A stretch of DNA of 64,000 bases from Nocardioides luteus (GCF_014648595.1 NZ_BMRK01000004.1:81717-145716), one strand, 5' to 3'. Positions 34,650-42,791 are shown, counted from the stretch's first letter. A program made the numbers and translations. The notes: generated from the sequence alone by a model not told the origin.

Positions 34650-34791
34650 GAGAAAGTTGTCAATCATTGATACCGGTGTGTCGGAATTACAACACTGTAT
34701 TTTTACTTTTCACGCTCAGCGACGGCCAAGATCGACTAACAAAGCCCGTTATAAATGTCTCGAATCCCGGGCAGGGTGAGAGGATCCCGGC

Positions 34792-37353
34792 ATGCCTGGA
34801 ACCAATCTCACGCGCGCCGAGGCCACCGCCAGAGCTGCGCTCCTCGACGTCCTCTCGTACGACATCGAACTCGACCTCACCACGGGTCCCGAGACCTTCG
34901 GTTCGACGACGACGATCACCTTCACGTCCACCGAGGCCGGTGCCTCGACTTTCGCCGATCTCGTCGACGCCACCGTCCACGAGATCACCCTCAACGGCGT
35001 CGCGCTCGACCCCGCGGTGGCGTACCAGGACTCTCGGATCCTCCTCGACGGCCTCGCCGCCGAGAACGTTCTCGTCGTCAAGGCCGACTGCACCTACTCC
35101 CACACCGGCGAGGGCCTGCACCGCTTCGTCGACCCCGCCGACGACCGCGTCTACCTCTACTCCCAGTTCGAGGTGCCCGACGCCCGCCGCGTCTACACCA
35201 CCTTCGAGCAGCCCGACCTCAAGTCCGTCTTCACCTTCCACGTGACCGCGCCCGAGAGCTGGAAGGTCGTCTCCAACGCGCCCACGCCCGAGCCGGTCTC
35301 GACAGGCTCGACCACCGATGGCGGGGAGAAGGTCGCCCGCTGGGACTTCGAGCCCACCAAGAAGATGTCGACCTACATCACCGCGCTGATCGCCGGTGAG
35401 TACCACGAGGTCCAGGACGTCTACGAGGGCAAGTTCGGCACCATCCCGCTGGGCCACTACTGCCGCCAGTCTCTGGTGCCCTACCTCGACCGCGACGAGG
35501 TCGTGAAGATCACCAAGCAGGGCTTCGAGTTCTTCGAGGACGCCTTCGACTTCCCCTACCCCTTCGGCAAGTACGACCAGCTCTACGTGCCGGAGTACAA
35601 CATGGGCGCGATGGAGAACGCCGGCGCCGTGACGCTGCGCGACGAATACCTGCCGCGCTCCAAGCAGCCGCGCTCCTTCTACGACTTCCGCGCCTCGGTG
35701 ATCCTCCACGAGATGGCTCACATGTGGTTCGGCGACCTCGTCACCATGAAGTGGTGGGACGACCTCTGGCTCAACGAGTCCTTCGCCGAGTGGGCCTGCT
35801 ACCACGCGCAGACCAACGCGACGGTGTTCACCGACGCCTGGACCGGCTTCACCAACGCGCGCAAGCAGACCGGCTACCGCCAGGACCAGCTGCCCACCAC
35901 CCACCCGATCGCCGCGGACAACTACGACCTGCAGGCCGTCGAGGTCAACTTCGACATGATCACCTACGCCAAGGGCGCCTCCGTGCTCAAGCAGCTGGTG
36001 GCGTGGGTCGGGCTCGAGCCGTTCCTGGAGGGGCTGAAGGCCTACTTCAAGGAGTTCGCCTACGGGAACTCCGAGTTCAAGGACCTGCTGCGCCATCTCG
36101 AGGCCGCCTCCGGCCGTGAGCTCCAGGGCTGGGCCCAGGAGTGGCTGCAGACCGCCGGCGTCAACACCCTCGCGCCCGCCTTCGAGCTGGCCGAGGACGG
36201 CACGTACGCCTCTTTCTCCGTCAAGCAGACCGCCGCCGAGGAGTGGCCGACCCTGCGTCGCCACCGCATCGGCCTGGGCCTCTACGACCTGGTCGACGGT
36301 GCGCTCGTCCGCCGCGACGCGTTCGAGATCGACGTCCGCGACGAGCTGACCCCGGTTCCCGAGCTGGAGGGCGTCAAGCAGCCCGACCTGCTGCTGCTCA
36401 ACGAGGGCGACCTGACGTACGCCAAGATCCGCCTCGACGAGCGCTCGCTCGCCACCGCGCTCTCCTCGCTGTCGGACCTCGACGACTCGCTCTCGCGCGC
36501 GCTGATCTGGGGTGCCGCCTGGGACATGACCCGCGACGCCGAGATGCGCGCGAGCGACTTCGTCGAGCTCGTGCTCGCCAACATCGGCCAGGAGACCGAC
36601 GCCTGGGGCGTCACCCGCATCCCGGTCTTCGCCGCGCAGGCGGTCAACTCCTTCTCGGCCCCGGCCAACCGCGACGCCCTCAAGGCGCGCTGGGAGAGCG
36701 GCCTCAAGGGCCTGCTCGAGGCCGCCGCCCCGGGCAGCGACCACCAGCTCACCTTCGCCCGGACGTACGCCTCGGCCGCCCGCTCCGAGGCCGCGATCGC
36801 CGACCTCAAGGCGCTGCTCTCCGGTGAGCTGGCCTACGACGGTCTCGACATCGACCAGGACCTGCGCTGGGCGCTCGTCACCGGCCTGGCCGCCTCCGGC
36901 ACCTACGGTGAGGCCGAGATCGACGCCGAGCTCGAGCGCGACAACACCATCTCCGGCAAGGAGAAGGCCGCCGCCGCCCGTGCCTCGCAGCCCACCGCCG
37001 AGGCCAAGGCAGCCGCCTGGGACTCGGTCGTCGTCCGCACCGACGTCGCCAACGAGACCGCCCGCTCGATCGTGCTGAACTTCCAGCGCTCCGGCCAGGA
37101 CGACGTCCTCGCCCCCTACGTCGACCGTTACTTCGAGGCCGCCGACACGCTCTGGGAGCACCTCGGCACCCACCGCGCCTCGACCGTCCTCGAGTTCATC
37201 TTCCCCAAGCCGGCGGCCTCGCCGGAGCTCCTGGAGAAGGCGGACAAGTGGCTCGCGACGTCTCCCGCGGAGCCTGCCGCGAAGCGGTACGTCCGTGAGG
37301 GCCGCGACGAGGTCGCGCGTGCGCTTGCTGCCCAGGAGCGCGACGCTTCCTGA
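34792..37353 (+). CDS. pepN: Aminopeptidase N (M1 family)
   Basis: This 853-residue zinc aminopeptidase has the exopeptidase signature GAMEN (272-276) and the zinc site HEMAH (306-310) with the third ligand Glu329 in WLNESFAEW. The long alpha-helical C-terminal domain ends in an ERAP1-like region. It removes N-terminal residues from peptides in the cytoplasm. Residues 168-177 (PVSTGSTTDG) are encoded by a copy of the genome's intergenic palindromic repeat and make an extra loop between two beta strands. The start follows GAGAGG. A textbook terminator follows. Confidence 0.97.
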   Translation: MPGTNLTRAEATARAALLDVLSYDIELDLTTGPETFGSTTTITFTSTEAGASTFADLVDATVHEITLNGVALDPAVAYQDSRILLDGLAAENVLVVKADCTYSHTGEGLHRFVDPADDRVYLYSQFEVPDARRVYTTFEQPDLKSVFTFHVTAPESWKVVSNAPTPEPVSTGSTTDGGEKVARWDFEPTKKMSTYITALIAGEYHEVQDVYEGKFGTIPLGHYCRQSLVPYLDRDEVVKITKQGFEFFEDAFDFPYPFGKYDQLYVPEYNMGAMENAGAVTLRDEYLPRSKQPRSFYDFRASVILHEMAHMWFGDLVTMKWWDDLWLNESFAEWACYHAQTNATVFTDAWTGFTNARKQTGYRQDQLPTTHPIAADNYDLQAVEVNFDMITYAKGASVLKQLVAWVGLEPFLEGLKAYFKEFAYGNSEFKDLLRHLEAASGRELQGWAQEWLQTAGVNTLAPAFELAEDGTYASFSVKQTAAEEWPTLRRHRIGLGLYDLVDGALVRRDAFEIDVRDELTPVPELEGVKQPDLLLLNEGDLTYAKIRLDERSLATALSSLSDLDDSLSRALIWGAAWDMTRDAEMRASDFVELVLANIGQETDAWGVTRIPVFAAQAVNSFSAPANRDALKARWESGLKGLLEAAAPGSDHQLTFARTYASAARSEAAIADLKALLSGELAYDGLDIDQDLRWALVTGLAASGTYGEAEIDAELERDNTISGKEKAAAARASQPTAEAKAAAWDSVVVRTDVANETARSIVLNFQRSGQDDVLAPYVDRYFEAADTLWEHLGTHRASTVLEFIFPKPAASPELLEKADKWLATSPAEPAAKRYVREGRDEVARALAAQERDAS
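35293..35317 (-). repeat. Copy of the intergenic palindromic repeat inside pepN
   Basis: The sequence (minus strand: CGGTGGTCGAGCCTGTCGAG then ACCGG) is the same repeat as at 31049 and 37.4-37.9 kb, with one change. It lies in frame and encodes PVSTGSTT of PepN between VSNAPTPE and the strand VARWDFEP. Elsewhere in the window the repeat is found only between genes. Confidence 0.85.
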
Positions 37354-37369
37354 CGTTCGTGCTCAGCTG

Positions 37370-37410
37370 AGGGCCCGGCTTCGTTCGCGAAGCCGGGCCC
37401 TTTCGTTTTT
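37370..37410 (+). terminator. Rho-independent terminator of pepN
   Basis: AGGGCCCGGCTTCG, a TTCG tetraloop and the exact complement form a 14-bp GC-rich stem, followed by TTCGTTTTT. This is the clearest intrinsic terminator in the window, starting 17 bases after the pepN stop. Confidence 0.95.
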
Positions 37411-37418
37411 GGTTCCAC

Positions 37419-37473
37419 CGAAGGTCGAGCTTCTCGAGACCGAGCCACCGGTGGTCGAGCTTGTCGAGACCCC
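37419..37473 (+). repeat. Two copies of the GGTCGAGCTTGTCGAGACC repeat
   Basis: The first copy has CTT changed to CTTC-type (AGCTTCTCGAGACC) and is separated by GAGCCA from a perfect second copy. Both are in the same orientation, directly after the pepN terminator. They open a 650-base gene-free stretch. Confidence 0.85.
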
Positions 37474-37541
37474 CTGCGAGCGGACCTCGGTCAGCGACTG
37501 TGTTTTCGTTCGAGGTTCGCCGCCGACCCGATCACTCAGTG

Positions 37542-37633
37542 TTTCTCGATCACGCGCCGCGTCAAGGACGGGCTTCGCCCGCCGCTTGCGCGGTGGCCTT
37601 CGGCCATCCTTGACCCGGCACCCGATCGAGAAA
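37542..37633. repeat. 92-bp cloverleaf-like inverted-repeat element
   Basis: Outer arms TTTCTCGATC and GATCGAGAAA are perfect complements. Inside them GTCAAGGA pairs with TCCTTGAC. Inside that are three small hairpins: CGGGC-TTC-GCCCG, CCGC-TTGC-GCGG and GGCC-TTC-GGCC. The whole can fold as a long stem with three side loops on either strand. It lies between copies of the 19-bp repeat and upstream of the DUF222-HNH gene. No open frame is convincing here. Confidence 0.85.
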
Positions 37634-37733
37634 GATCTCCGCCAATATCGGGGCGGCGGCGAGGAGTGTGGCGCGGGCTCATGAGACCTCGAAATAGTCG
37701 ACGCCAAGCCATGGTGAGGACCGCTCGCCTCCG

Positions 37734-37948
37734 CTGGTCGAGCCGCCGGAGCCCCTGGGCGGAGGCGTGTCGAGACCAACACAGCCCTCTTCCCGGCCGA
37801 TCGCGTTGAGGCCTACGCACCGGAGGTCGAGCTTGTCGAGACCCCCCTTCGCAGACACACCAACCCACCGGCACCCCGGTGGTCGAGCTTGTCGAGACCC
37901 CCTCGCGGACCCACCGACCCACCGGTGGTCGAGCTCGTCGAGACCACC
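37734..37948 (+). repeat. Cluster of four repeat copies upstream of the HNH gene
   Basis: Copies lie at 37820-37846, 37876-37901 and 37922-37948, all with GGTCGAGCT.GTCGAGACC in the same orientation. A variant at 37734-37778 keeps the outer words TGGTCGAGC and GTCGAGACCA but carries a longer central hairpin (CCGGAGCCCCTGGGCGGAGG). Spacers are unrelated. The rest of the stretch (37634-37733, 37949-38025) shows nothing recognisable. Confidence 0.85.
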
Positions 37949-38025
37949 CTCTGAGCAACAGTTCAATGACCCTAATAAGACGGTCTGACTAGGACAAATA
38001 GGTCGCGCCACCACCTCGTTTCGCA

Positions 38026-38031
38026 TATAAT
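38026..38031 (+). promoter_or_regulatory. Perfect TATAAT -10 for the DUF222-HNH gene
   Basis: TATAAT, rare in this genome, ends eight bases before the ATG at 38039. Transcription would start at or beside that ATG, so a leaderless mRNA is likely. The in-frame ATG at 38030 lies inside the -10 and is an improbable start. No good -35 is seen. Confidence 0.55.
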
Positions 38032-38038
38032 GAAGCGC

Positions 38039-39331
38039 ATGAACGAGACCCCCGACCAGCTCCTCACCGGACCACCACCAGGTGCGTCCGAAGGCGAGTT
38101 GGTCGACTGGATCGCCGGTCTCGAAAACCTCAAGTGCCGTGCCGAGGCGATCCAGGCCGAAGCCGCCGTACGCCTCGACGAAGCCACCCGAACACGCCAT
38201 GCTGAGGCCGGCGTCCCCGCCCAGAAGGTCGGCGACGGTGTCGCCTCCCAGATCGCGCTCGCCCGACGGATCTCTCCCGCCAAGGGCGCGAAGCTGCTGG
38301 GACTGGCGAAGATCCTCATCGGCGAGATGCCCCATACGTTCGCGCTGATGAAGGCAGGCTTGTTCTCTCAATGGCAAGCGACCATCCTCGCCCGTGAAAC
38401 TGCCTGCCTCTCGCTTGAGAACCGTCAGGTCATCGACCACGAACTCTGCGCGGTCAGTTCCCATGGAGAAACGCCAAAGGTCGTCACGATGGGCCTTCGA
38501 CAGCTCGAGAACACGGCCAAGAAGCTCGTCATCACTCTCGACCAGGAGTCAGTCGTGGCTCGCGCCGCCAGCGCGGAGAAGGACCGCCGCGTCAGCCTGC
38601 GCCCCGCACCCGACACCATGACCTGGCTCGGAGCCCTGCTTCCCGTCAAGGACGGCGTCGCGGTATTCGCCGCCCTCGATCAGGCAGCGAAGGCCGCGCA
38701 AGCAGCCGGCGACCAGCGGACCCGAGGCCAGGTCATGGCCGACACCCTCGTCGACCGCGTCACCGGCCGCGAGACCGGCGCGAAGCCGAAGATCGAGATC
38801 AAGATCGTGATGACCGCCGACTCCCTGACCAACAACGCCGACCAGCCCGCCATGGTCGAGAGTTACGGCCCCGTCCCATCCGCCTGGGCACGCGGCGCAC
38901 TCAACGACGCCGAAGTCTTCGTCCGCCGCCTCCTCACCGACCCCACCGGCCAACTCATCGCCATGGAGTCACGGTCCCGCAAGGCGCCCGACGGACTAGC
39001 AGAGTTCATCGCCACCCGCGACGAAGGCATCTGCCGCACCAACGGCTGCGACGCCCCGATTCGCAACATCGACCACATCGAACGCTACGCAGACGGCGGC
39101 AAGACCTCAGCGGACAATCTCCAGGGCCTCTGCGAAAGATGCAATCAAGCCAAAGAGTCGATCGATTGGCGTTCGACACCCAACCCCGACGGCAGCATCA
39201 CCACCATCACACCGACCGGGCACGCCTACACCAGCCCACCGCCAGACACCTGGCGACCAGACCCACCACAACTCTCACCAGCAGAGCGGAAGCTCCGCCG
39301 CGTACTCGTCGCACACGGCCTCGCCGCGTAA
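38039..39331 (+). CDS. DUF222 domain HNH endonuclease-like protein (13E12 repeat family type)
   Basis: This 430-residue protein has an alpha-helical DUF222 region (residues about 15-300). A C-terminal HNH domain follows: CRTNGCDAPIRNIDHIERYADGGKTSADNLQGLCERCNQAKE, with the DH of the catalytic motif, the Asn and the zinc cysteines present. The family is multicopy in actinobacteria (13E12 repeat proteins of mycobacteria) and behaves like a repeated or mobile gene, but its function is not settled. The start was taken at the second ATG because the first lies inside a TATAAT. Six copies of a short palindromic repeat and a cloverleaf-like element lie directly upstream. Confidence 0.88.
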   Translation: MNETPDQLLTGPPPGASEGELVDWIAGLENLKCRAEAIQAEAAVRLDEATRTRHAEAGVPAQKVGDGVASQIALARRISPAKGAKLLGLAKILIGEMPHTFALMKAGLFSQWQATILARETACLSLENRQVIDHELCAVSSHGETPKVVTMGLRQLENTAKKLVITLDQESVVARAASAEKDRRVSLRPAPDTMTWLGALLPVKDGVAVFAALDQAAKAAQAAGDQRTRGQVMADTLVDRVTGRETGAKPKIEIKIVMTADSLTNNADQPAMVESYGPVPSAWARGALNDAEVFVRRLLTDPTGQLIAMESRSRKAPDGLAEFIATRDEGICRTNGCDAPIRNIDHIERYADGGKTSADNLQGLCERCNQAKESIDWRSTPNPDGSITTITPTGHAYTSPPPDTWRPDPPQLSPAERKLRRVLVAHGLAA

Positions 39332-39371
39332 ACCGGGTGAGATCGCCGCGCTCGCTTCTTAGGGTGCCTGC

Positions 39372-39965
39372 ATGAGCTTTACTTTCGACGTTCACCCTCG
39401 GCATGCCTCCTGGCTGGCCAAGTCGTTCCCGAGGGGATCGTGGGAGCCAGTCTCGCGACTGCTGAGGATGGGGCCCGACGGGTTCGAGGCGTACGCGCGG
39501 GTCCTTGCGCTCCCGGACCCGGAGTTCGAGGGGCAGTCCGAGAACGACGTCGATGACGACGAGACGCTCGACGAGGGGGTCGCCGACATCGGGATCGTCG
39601 GGGCGACCGTTCAGGTGATGAGCGAAGCCGCCGGCGAACGGCTCTTCTTCCTGCTCTGGGAGGGGTGGCCCTACCGGCCGGGGCTGCCCGACAAGCGACT
39701 CGTCCAGGTGGCGGGGATCCGGCAGTACGTACTCGCGCAGGGGACGCAGGCCGGGTGGCGGAGCTGGATGGGTCCGACCCAAAACCGCGACTACCCGCCG
39801 GGTTTCGTGTGGCCCGCCGACCGGAGCTGGTGCATCGCGTACGACACCGACTCGCACTTCGCCGGGGTCGGTGGCAGCTCCGAGGCCATCGGTCGCCTGC
39901 TCGAGGACCCTCGGATGACGGTGGTGCCGGAAGGAACGACCGGACTCCCTCCGGCGTACGAATGA
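39372..39965 (+). CDS. Uncharacterised acidic protein
   Basis: This 197-residue soluble protein was not recognised by domain name. It is tryptophan- and acid-rich, with FDVHPRHASWLAKSFPRGSWEPVSRLL at the start and an acidic patch ENDVDDDETLDE. The C-terminal FVWPADRSWCIAYDTDSHFAGVGGS recalls conserved hypothetical actinobacterial proteins. There is no signal peptide or membrane segment. It stands between the HNH gene and the RAE-helR unit, 41 bases after the HNH stop, and could be cotranscribed with that gene. Codon use is typical of the genome. Confidence 0.75.
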   Translation: MSFTFDVHPRHASWLAKSFPRGSWEPVSRLLRMGPDGFEAYARVLALPDPEFEGQSENDVDDDETLDEGVADIGIVGATVQVMSEAAGERLFFLLWEGWPYRPGLPDKRLVQVAGIRQYVLAQGTQAGWRSWMGPTQNRDYPPGFVWPADRSWCIAYDTDSHFAGVGGSSEAIGRLLEDPRMTVVPEGTTGLPPAYE

Positions 39966-40028
39966 CCTCGAAAACCACGAACGGAGGGGAGATCTCTCCC
40001 TTCCGCTATCTACTTTATAGCCGACACA

Positions 40029-40048
40029 GGGGCTTGTTTCAAGGCCCC
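40029..40048 (+). promoter_or_regulatory. Rifamycin-associated element (RAE)-like inverted repeat
   Basis: GGGGCTTG, TTT and CAAGGCCCC form an inverted repeat matching the published RAE form (GGGGCTTG then CAAGGCCCC around a few variable bases), as recalled. RAE lies upstream of rifamycin-resistance genes, including helR, in actinomycetes. Here it lies 65 bases upstream of a helR-type gene. The TTGTTT within it could serve as a -35 with CAGAAT about 20 bases on as the -10. Confidence 0.75.
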
Positions 40049-40073
40049 CGACTTGGGGCAGAATCTCCTCCTC

Positions 40074-40094
40074 GAACAGGCAAAATGCCTGTTC
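40074..40094 (+). promoter_or_regulatory. Leader stem-loop before helR
   Basis: GAACAGGCA, AAA and TGCCTGTTC form a perfect 9-bp stem. It ends two bases before AGAAGGGG, the likely ribosome binding site. It could affect message stability or translation of the helR-type gene. It does not fit a LexA box because the half-sites are too far apart. Confidence 0.6.
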
Positions 40095-40112
40095 AGAAGG
40101 GGATTTCAACAC

Positions 40113-42356
40113 ATGCAGGCATTCGATCTCGCGGGTCGTCACGACGCCAAGGCCGACCCGATACTGATCGCCGATGACGAGCAGCACTTCGCTGCGATCG
40201 GGCAGAGTCTCGATGAGCAGATCTCCGAGCTGAACGAGCGGCTGGACGAGGTGCGCCGCCGCCCGGGCGGGCACGGGCAGGAGGCGATGGACCGCGATCT
40301 GGAGGTGCACCGGATCGGGTCGCAGTTGCGGATGCTGCGCCGGTTCAGCCTGGACCTGTGTCTGGGGCGGATCGTCACCGAGGGCGGCAGGACCATCTAC
40401 ATCGGCCGGCTGGGCCTGACCGCCAGCGACGGGCGCCGCCTGCTGGTCGACTGGCGCTCGCCGGCCGCCGAGCCGTTCTTCGCGGCCACCCACGCCGATC
40501 CGGGCGGGCTGCTGAGCCGTCGCCGCTACCGCTGGACCAACGGGCGGATCACCGACTACTGGGACGAGGTCTTCACCGCGGAGGGGCTCGAGGGTCACGC
40601 CGCTCTCGACGACCAGTCGGCCTTCATCGCGACCCTCGGCAGCAGCCGCTCGGCGCGGATGCGCGACGTGCTCGGCACCATCCAGTCCGACCAGGACGCG
40701 ATCATCCGGGCGTCGTCGCGGGGCGCGCTGGTGGTCGACGGCGGCCCCGGGACTGGCAAGACGGTGGTGGCTCTGCACCGCACGGCGTACCTCCTCTACT
40801 CCGATCCGCGGCTGGGCGAGGGCAAGGGCGGGGTGCTCTTCGTGGGGCCGCACGAGCCCTATCTCTCCTACGTCGCGGACGTGCTGCCGAGCCTGGGTGA
40901 GGAGGGTGTACGCACCACCACGCTGCGGCGGATGGTGCCCGAGGGCGTCTCGTTGCTGCCCGAGACGGACGCGGAGGTGGCGCGGCTCAAGGCCGACGCC
41001 CGGATGGTCGCGGCCATCGAGCCGGCCGTGGCGCTCTACGAGAAGCCGCCGACGAAGGCGACGCTCGTCGAGACGCCCTACGGCGACGCGGTCATCACGA
41101 AGGGCGACTGGGCCGAGGCGCTCGCCGCCGCCGAGCAGGGCGTGCCCCACAACGACGCTCGCGACCAGGTCTGGGAGGCGCTGCTGCGGATCGTGACCGA
41201 GAAGATCCAGGCCAACGCCGGTGCCGACCACGACTACGACTACGACGCCGACGCCGGCGCCGACGCCGACGCCGACGACTGGGGCGACGCGGAGCAGGAG
41301 GAGGAGTTCGACGCGTACGGCCTGGTCGACGAGGACGCGGTCGACGCCATCCACGCGTCGCTGGAGGCCAACGCCGGTCTGCGCGAGGTCTTCGGCCAGG
41401 TGTGGCCGCGGCTGCGGCCGGCCGACATCGTCGGCGATCTGTGGGAGGTGCCGGCGTTCCTGCGGATGTGCGCGCCCTGGCTCACGCCAGAAGAGGTGAA
41501 GGCCCTCCAGCGCGAGGACCCCCAGGCGTGGACCGAGGCGGACCTGCCGCTTCTCGACGCCGCCCACCGACGGCTCGGCGACCCGGAGGCTTCACGGCGT
41601 CGCGCCGCCCAGAAGGCAGCGGCGGCGGCCGACCGGAAGGCGAAGGCGGAGGTCGTCTCCGACCTGATCAGCAACGACGACTCCGACATGGTGGTGATGT
41701 CGATGCTGCGCGGCCAGGACCTGCGCACTGCGCTCCTCGACGACACCGTGCGCGAGCCCGACGAGCGCGACCCGTACGCGGGGCCGTTCGCCCACATCGT
41801 CGTCGACGAGGCCCAGGAGCTGACCGACGCCGAGTGGCAGATGCTGATCAGCCGCTGCCCCTCACGCAGCTTCACGATCGTCGGCGACCGGGCACAGGCG
41901 CGTCACGGGTTCACCGAGTCGTGGCGGGAACGGCTCGAGCGGGGCGGGCTGGGCCGGATCGAGATGGCCGGCCTGAGCATCAACTACCGCACGCCCGAGG
42001 AGGTGATGGCCGAGGCCGAGCCGGTGATCCGAGCGGCACTCCCCGACGCCAACGTGCCGACGTCGATCCGCGCCTCCGGCATCCCGGTAGTTCACGGCTC
42101 GGTGCAGGATCTCGATGAGATCTTGGACACCTGGCTCGCCGAGAACGAGGAGGGCATCGCCTGCGTCATCGCCGCCGGCACGCCTGACACCGACGAGGGC
42201 CGGGTACGCCGACTGAGCCCCGAGCACGCCAAAGGGCTGGAGTTCGACCTGGTCGTGGTCGTCGACCCCGGGTCGTACGGGACCGGGATCGAGGGTGCCG
42301 TGGACCGCTACGTCGCGATGACGCGGGCGACCCAGCAGCTCGCCGTCCTCACCTGA
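40113..42356 (+). CDS. helR: RNA polymerase recycling ATPase, HelR type (UvrD/HelD-like helicase)
   Basis: HelR/HelD proteins release stalled RNA polymerase and can displace rifamycins. The 747-residue protein has an N-terminal coiled-coil arm (ISELNERLDEVRRRPGG, inserted in the polymerase secondary channel in relatives) and Walker A GGPGTGKT at 210-217. An acidic insert (DHDYDYDADAGADADADD) lies around residue 370. Walker B/motif II is VVDEAQELTDAEW, and motif VI is VDRYVAMTRATQQLAVL. The start follows AGAAGGGG. The RAE-like dyad upstream supports the HelR subtype and rifamycin-inducible control, which is an inference from family knowledge. Confidence 0.9.
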   Translation: MQAFDLAGRHDAKADPILIADDEQHFAAIGQSLDEQISELNERLDEVRRRPGGHGQEAMDRDLEVHRIGSQLRMLRRFSLDLCLGRIVTEGGRTIYIGRLGLTASDGRRLLVDWRSPAAEPFFAATHADPGGLLSRRRYRWTNGRITDYWDEVFTAEGLEGHAALDDQSAFIATLGSSRSARMRDVLGTIQSDQDAIIRASSRGALVVDGGPGTGKTVVALHRTAYLLYSDPRLGEGKGGVLFVGPHEPYLSYVADVLPSLGEEGVRTTTLRRMVPEGVSLLPETDAEVARLKADARMVAAIEPAVALYEKPPTKATLVETPYGDAVITKGDWAEALAAAEQGVPHNDARDQVWEALLRIVTEKIQANAGADHDYDYDADAGADADADDWGDAEQEEEFDAYGLVDEDAVDAIHASLEANAGLREVFGQVWPRLRPADIVGDLWEVPAFLRMCAPWLTPEEVKALQREDPQAWTEADLPLLDAAHRRLGDPEASRRRAAQKAAAAADRKAKAEVVSDLISNDDSDMVVMSMLRGQDLRTALLDDTVREPDERDPYAGPFAHIVVDEAQELTDAEWQMLISRCPSRSFTIVGDRAQARHGFTESWRERLERGGLGRIEMAGLSINYRTPEEVMAEAEPVIRAALPDANVPTSIRASGIPVVHGSVQDLDEILDTWLAENEEGIACVIAAGTPDTDEGRVRRLSPEHAKGLEFDLVVVVDPGSYGTGIEGAVDRYVAMTRATQQLAVLT

Positions 42357-42380
42357 GGACGAGCGACTCGGACAAGTAGG

Positions 42381-42671
42381 TCAGTGGGTCGTGGCGGGGA
42401 GGTTGTCGTCCTCGCCCTTGTGGGGCTTGGGCAGCAGCCCCTCGCCACGGAACACACCCGGCAGCAGCACGAGCAGGGAGATGACCACCATCAGGATCAC
42501 CGGGATGAGCAGGATCAGCAGGAGCAGCGCGGCGGCGGTCATGTCGTCGGACACGGGCCAGCCGTGGGGGACCGCCGCGTTGGCGGGCCCGGCGGTAGCA
42601 ACAGAGGCGACGACGGCAGCGGTGGCGGAGGCGCCGAAGAGGCCGGCGCGGCGCAGGATCTGGTTGCTCAC
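42381..42671 (-). CDS. Small exported/membrane protein of unknown function
   Basis: This 96-residue protein has an N-terminal signal (RRAGLFGASATAAVVASVATAGPANA), a short outside segment (AVPHGWPVSDDMT), one strong transmembrane helix (AAALLLLILLIPVILMVVISLLVLLPG) and a charged tail. I do not recognise the family. The start is a GTG. It lies convergent to helR with 24 bases between stops, and divergent from the MscS gene. The topology suggests a small membrane subunit or accessory protein. Confidence 0.7.
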   Translation of the reverse strand: MSNQILRRAGLFGASATAAVVASVATAGPANAAVPHGWPVSDDMTAAALLLLILLIPVILMVVISLLVLLPGVFRGEGLLPKPHKGEDDNLPATTH

Positions 42672-42791
42672 GGGGCAGATACTAACCGGCGTACCTGCTG
42701 GTTCTCACCTCTGCCCCTGGTCAGCGTGACGACACCCGATGCCCACCCGGGGATTGGCAGGTCGGCTTGATCGCCTTGGATACTGGAACCC

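Noticed and set aside
40074-40094. LexA/SOS box for the helR-type gene.
   Set aside because: GAAC and GTTC are 13 bases apart, whereas actinobacterial LexA boxes need about four.
37987-42382. GACTAGGACAAATAGGTC at 37987 and GACTCGGACAAGTAGGTC at 42365, flanking the HNH-to-helR segment like attachment sites.
   Set aside because: An 18-base match with two differences is expected tens of times by chance among all pairs in 64 kb. No integrase or other boundary evidence supports an island.
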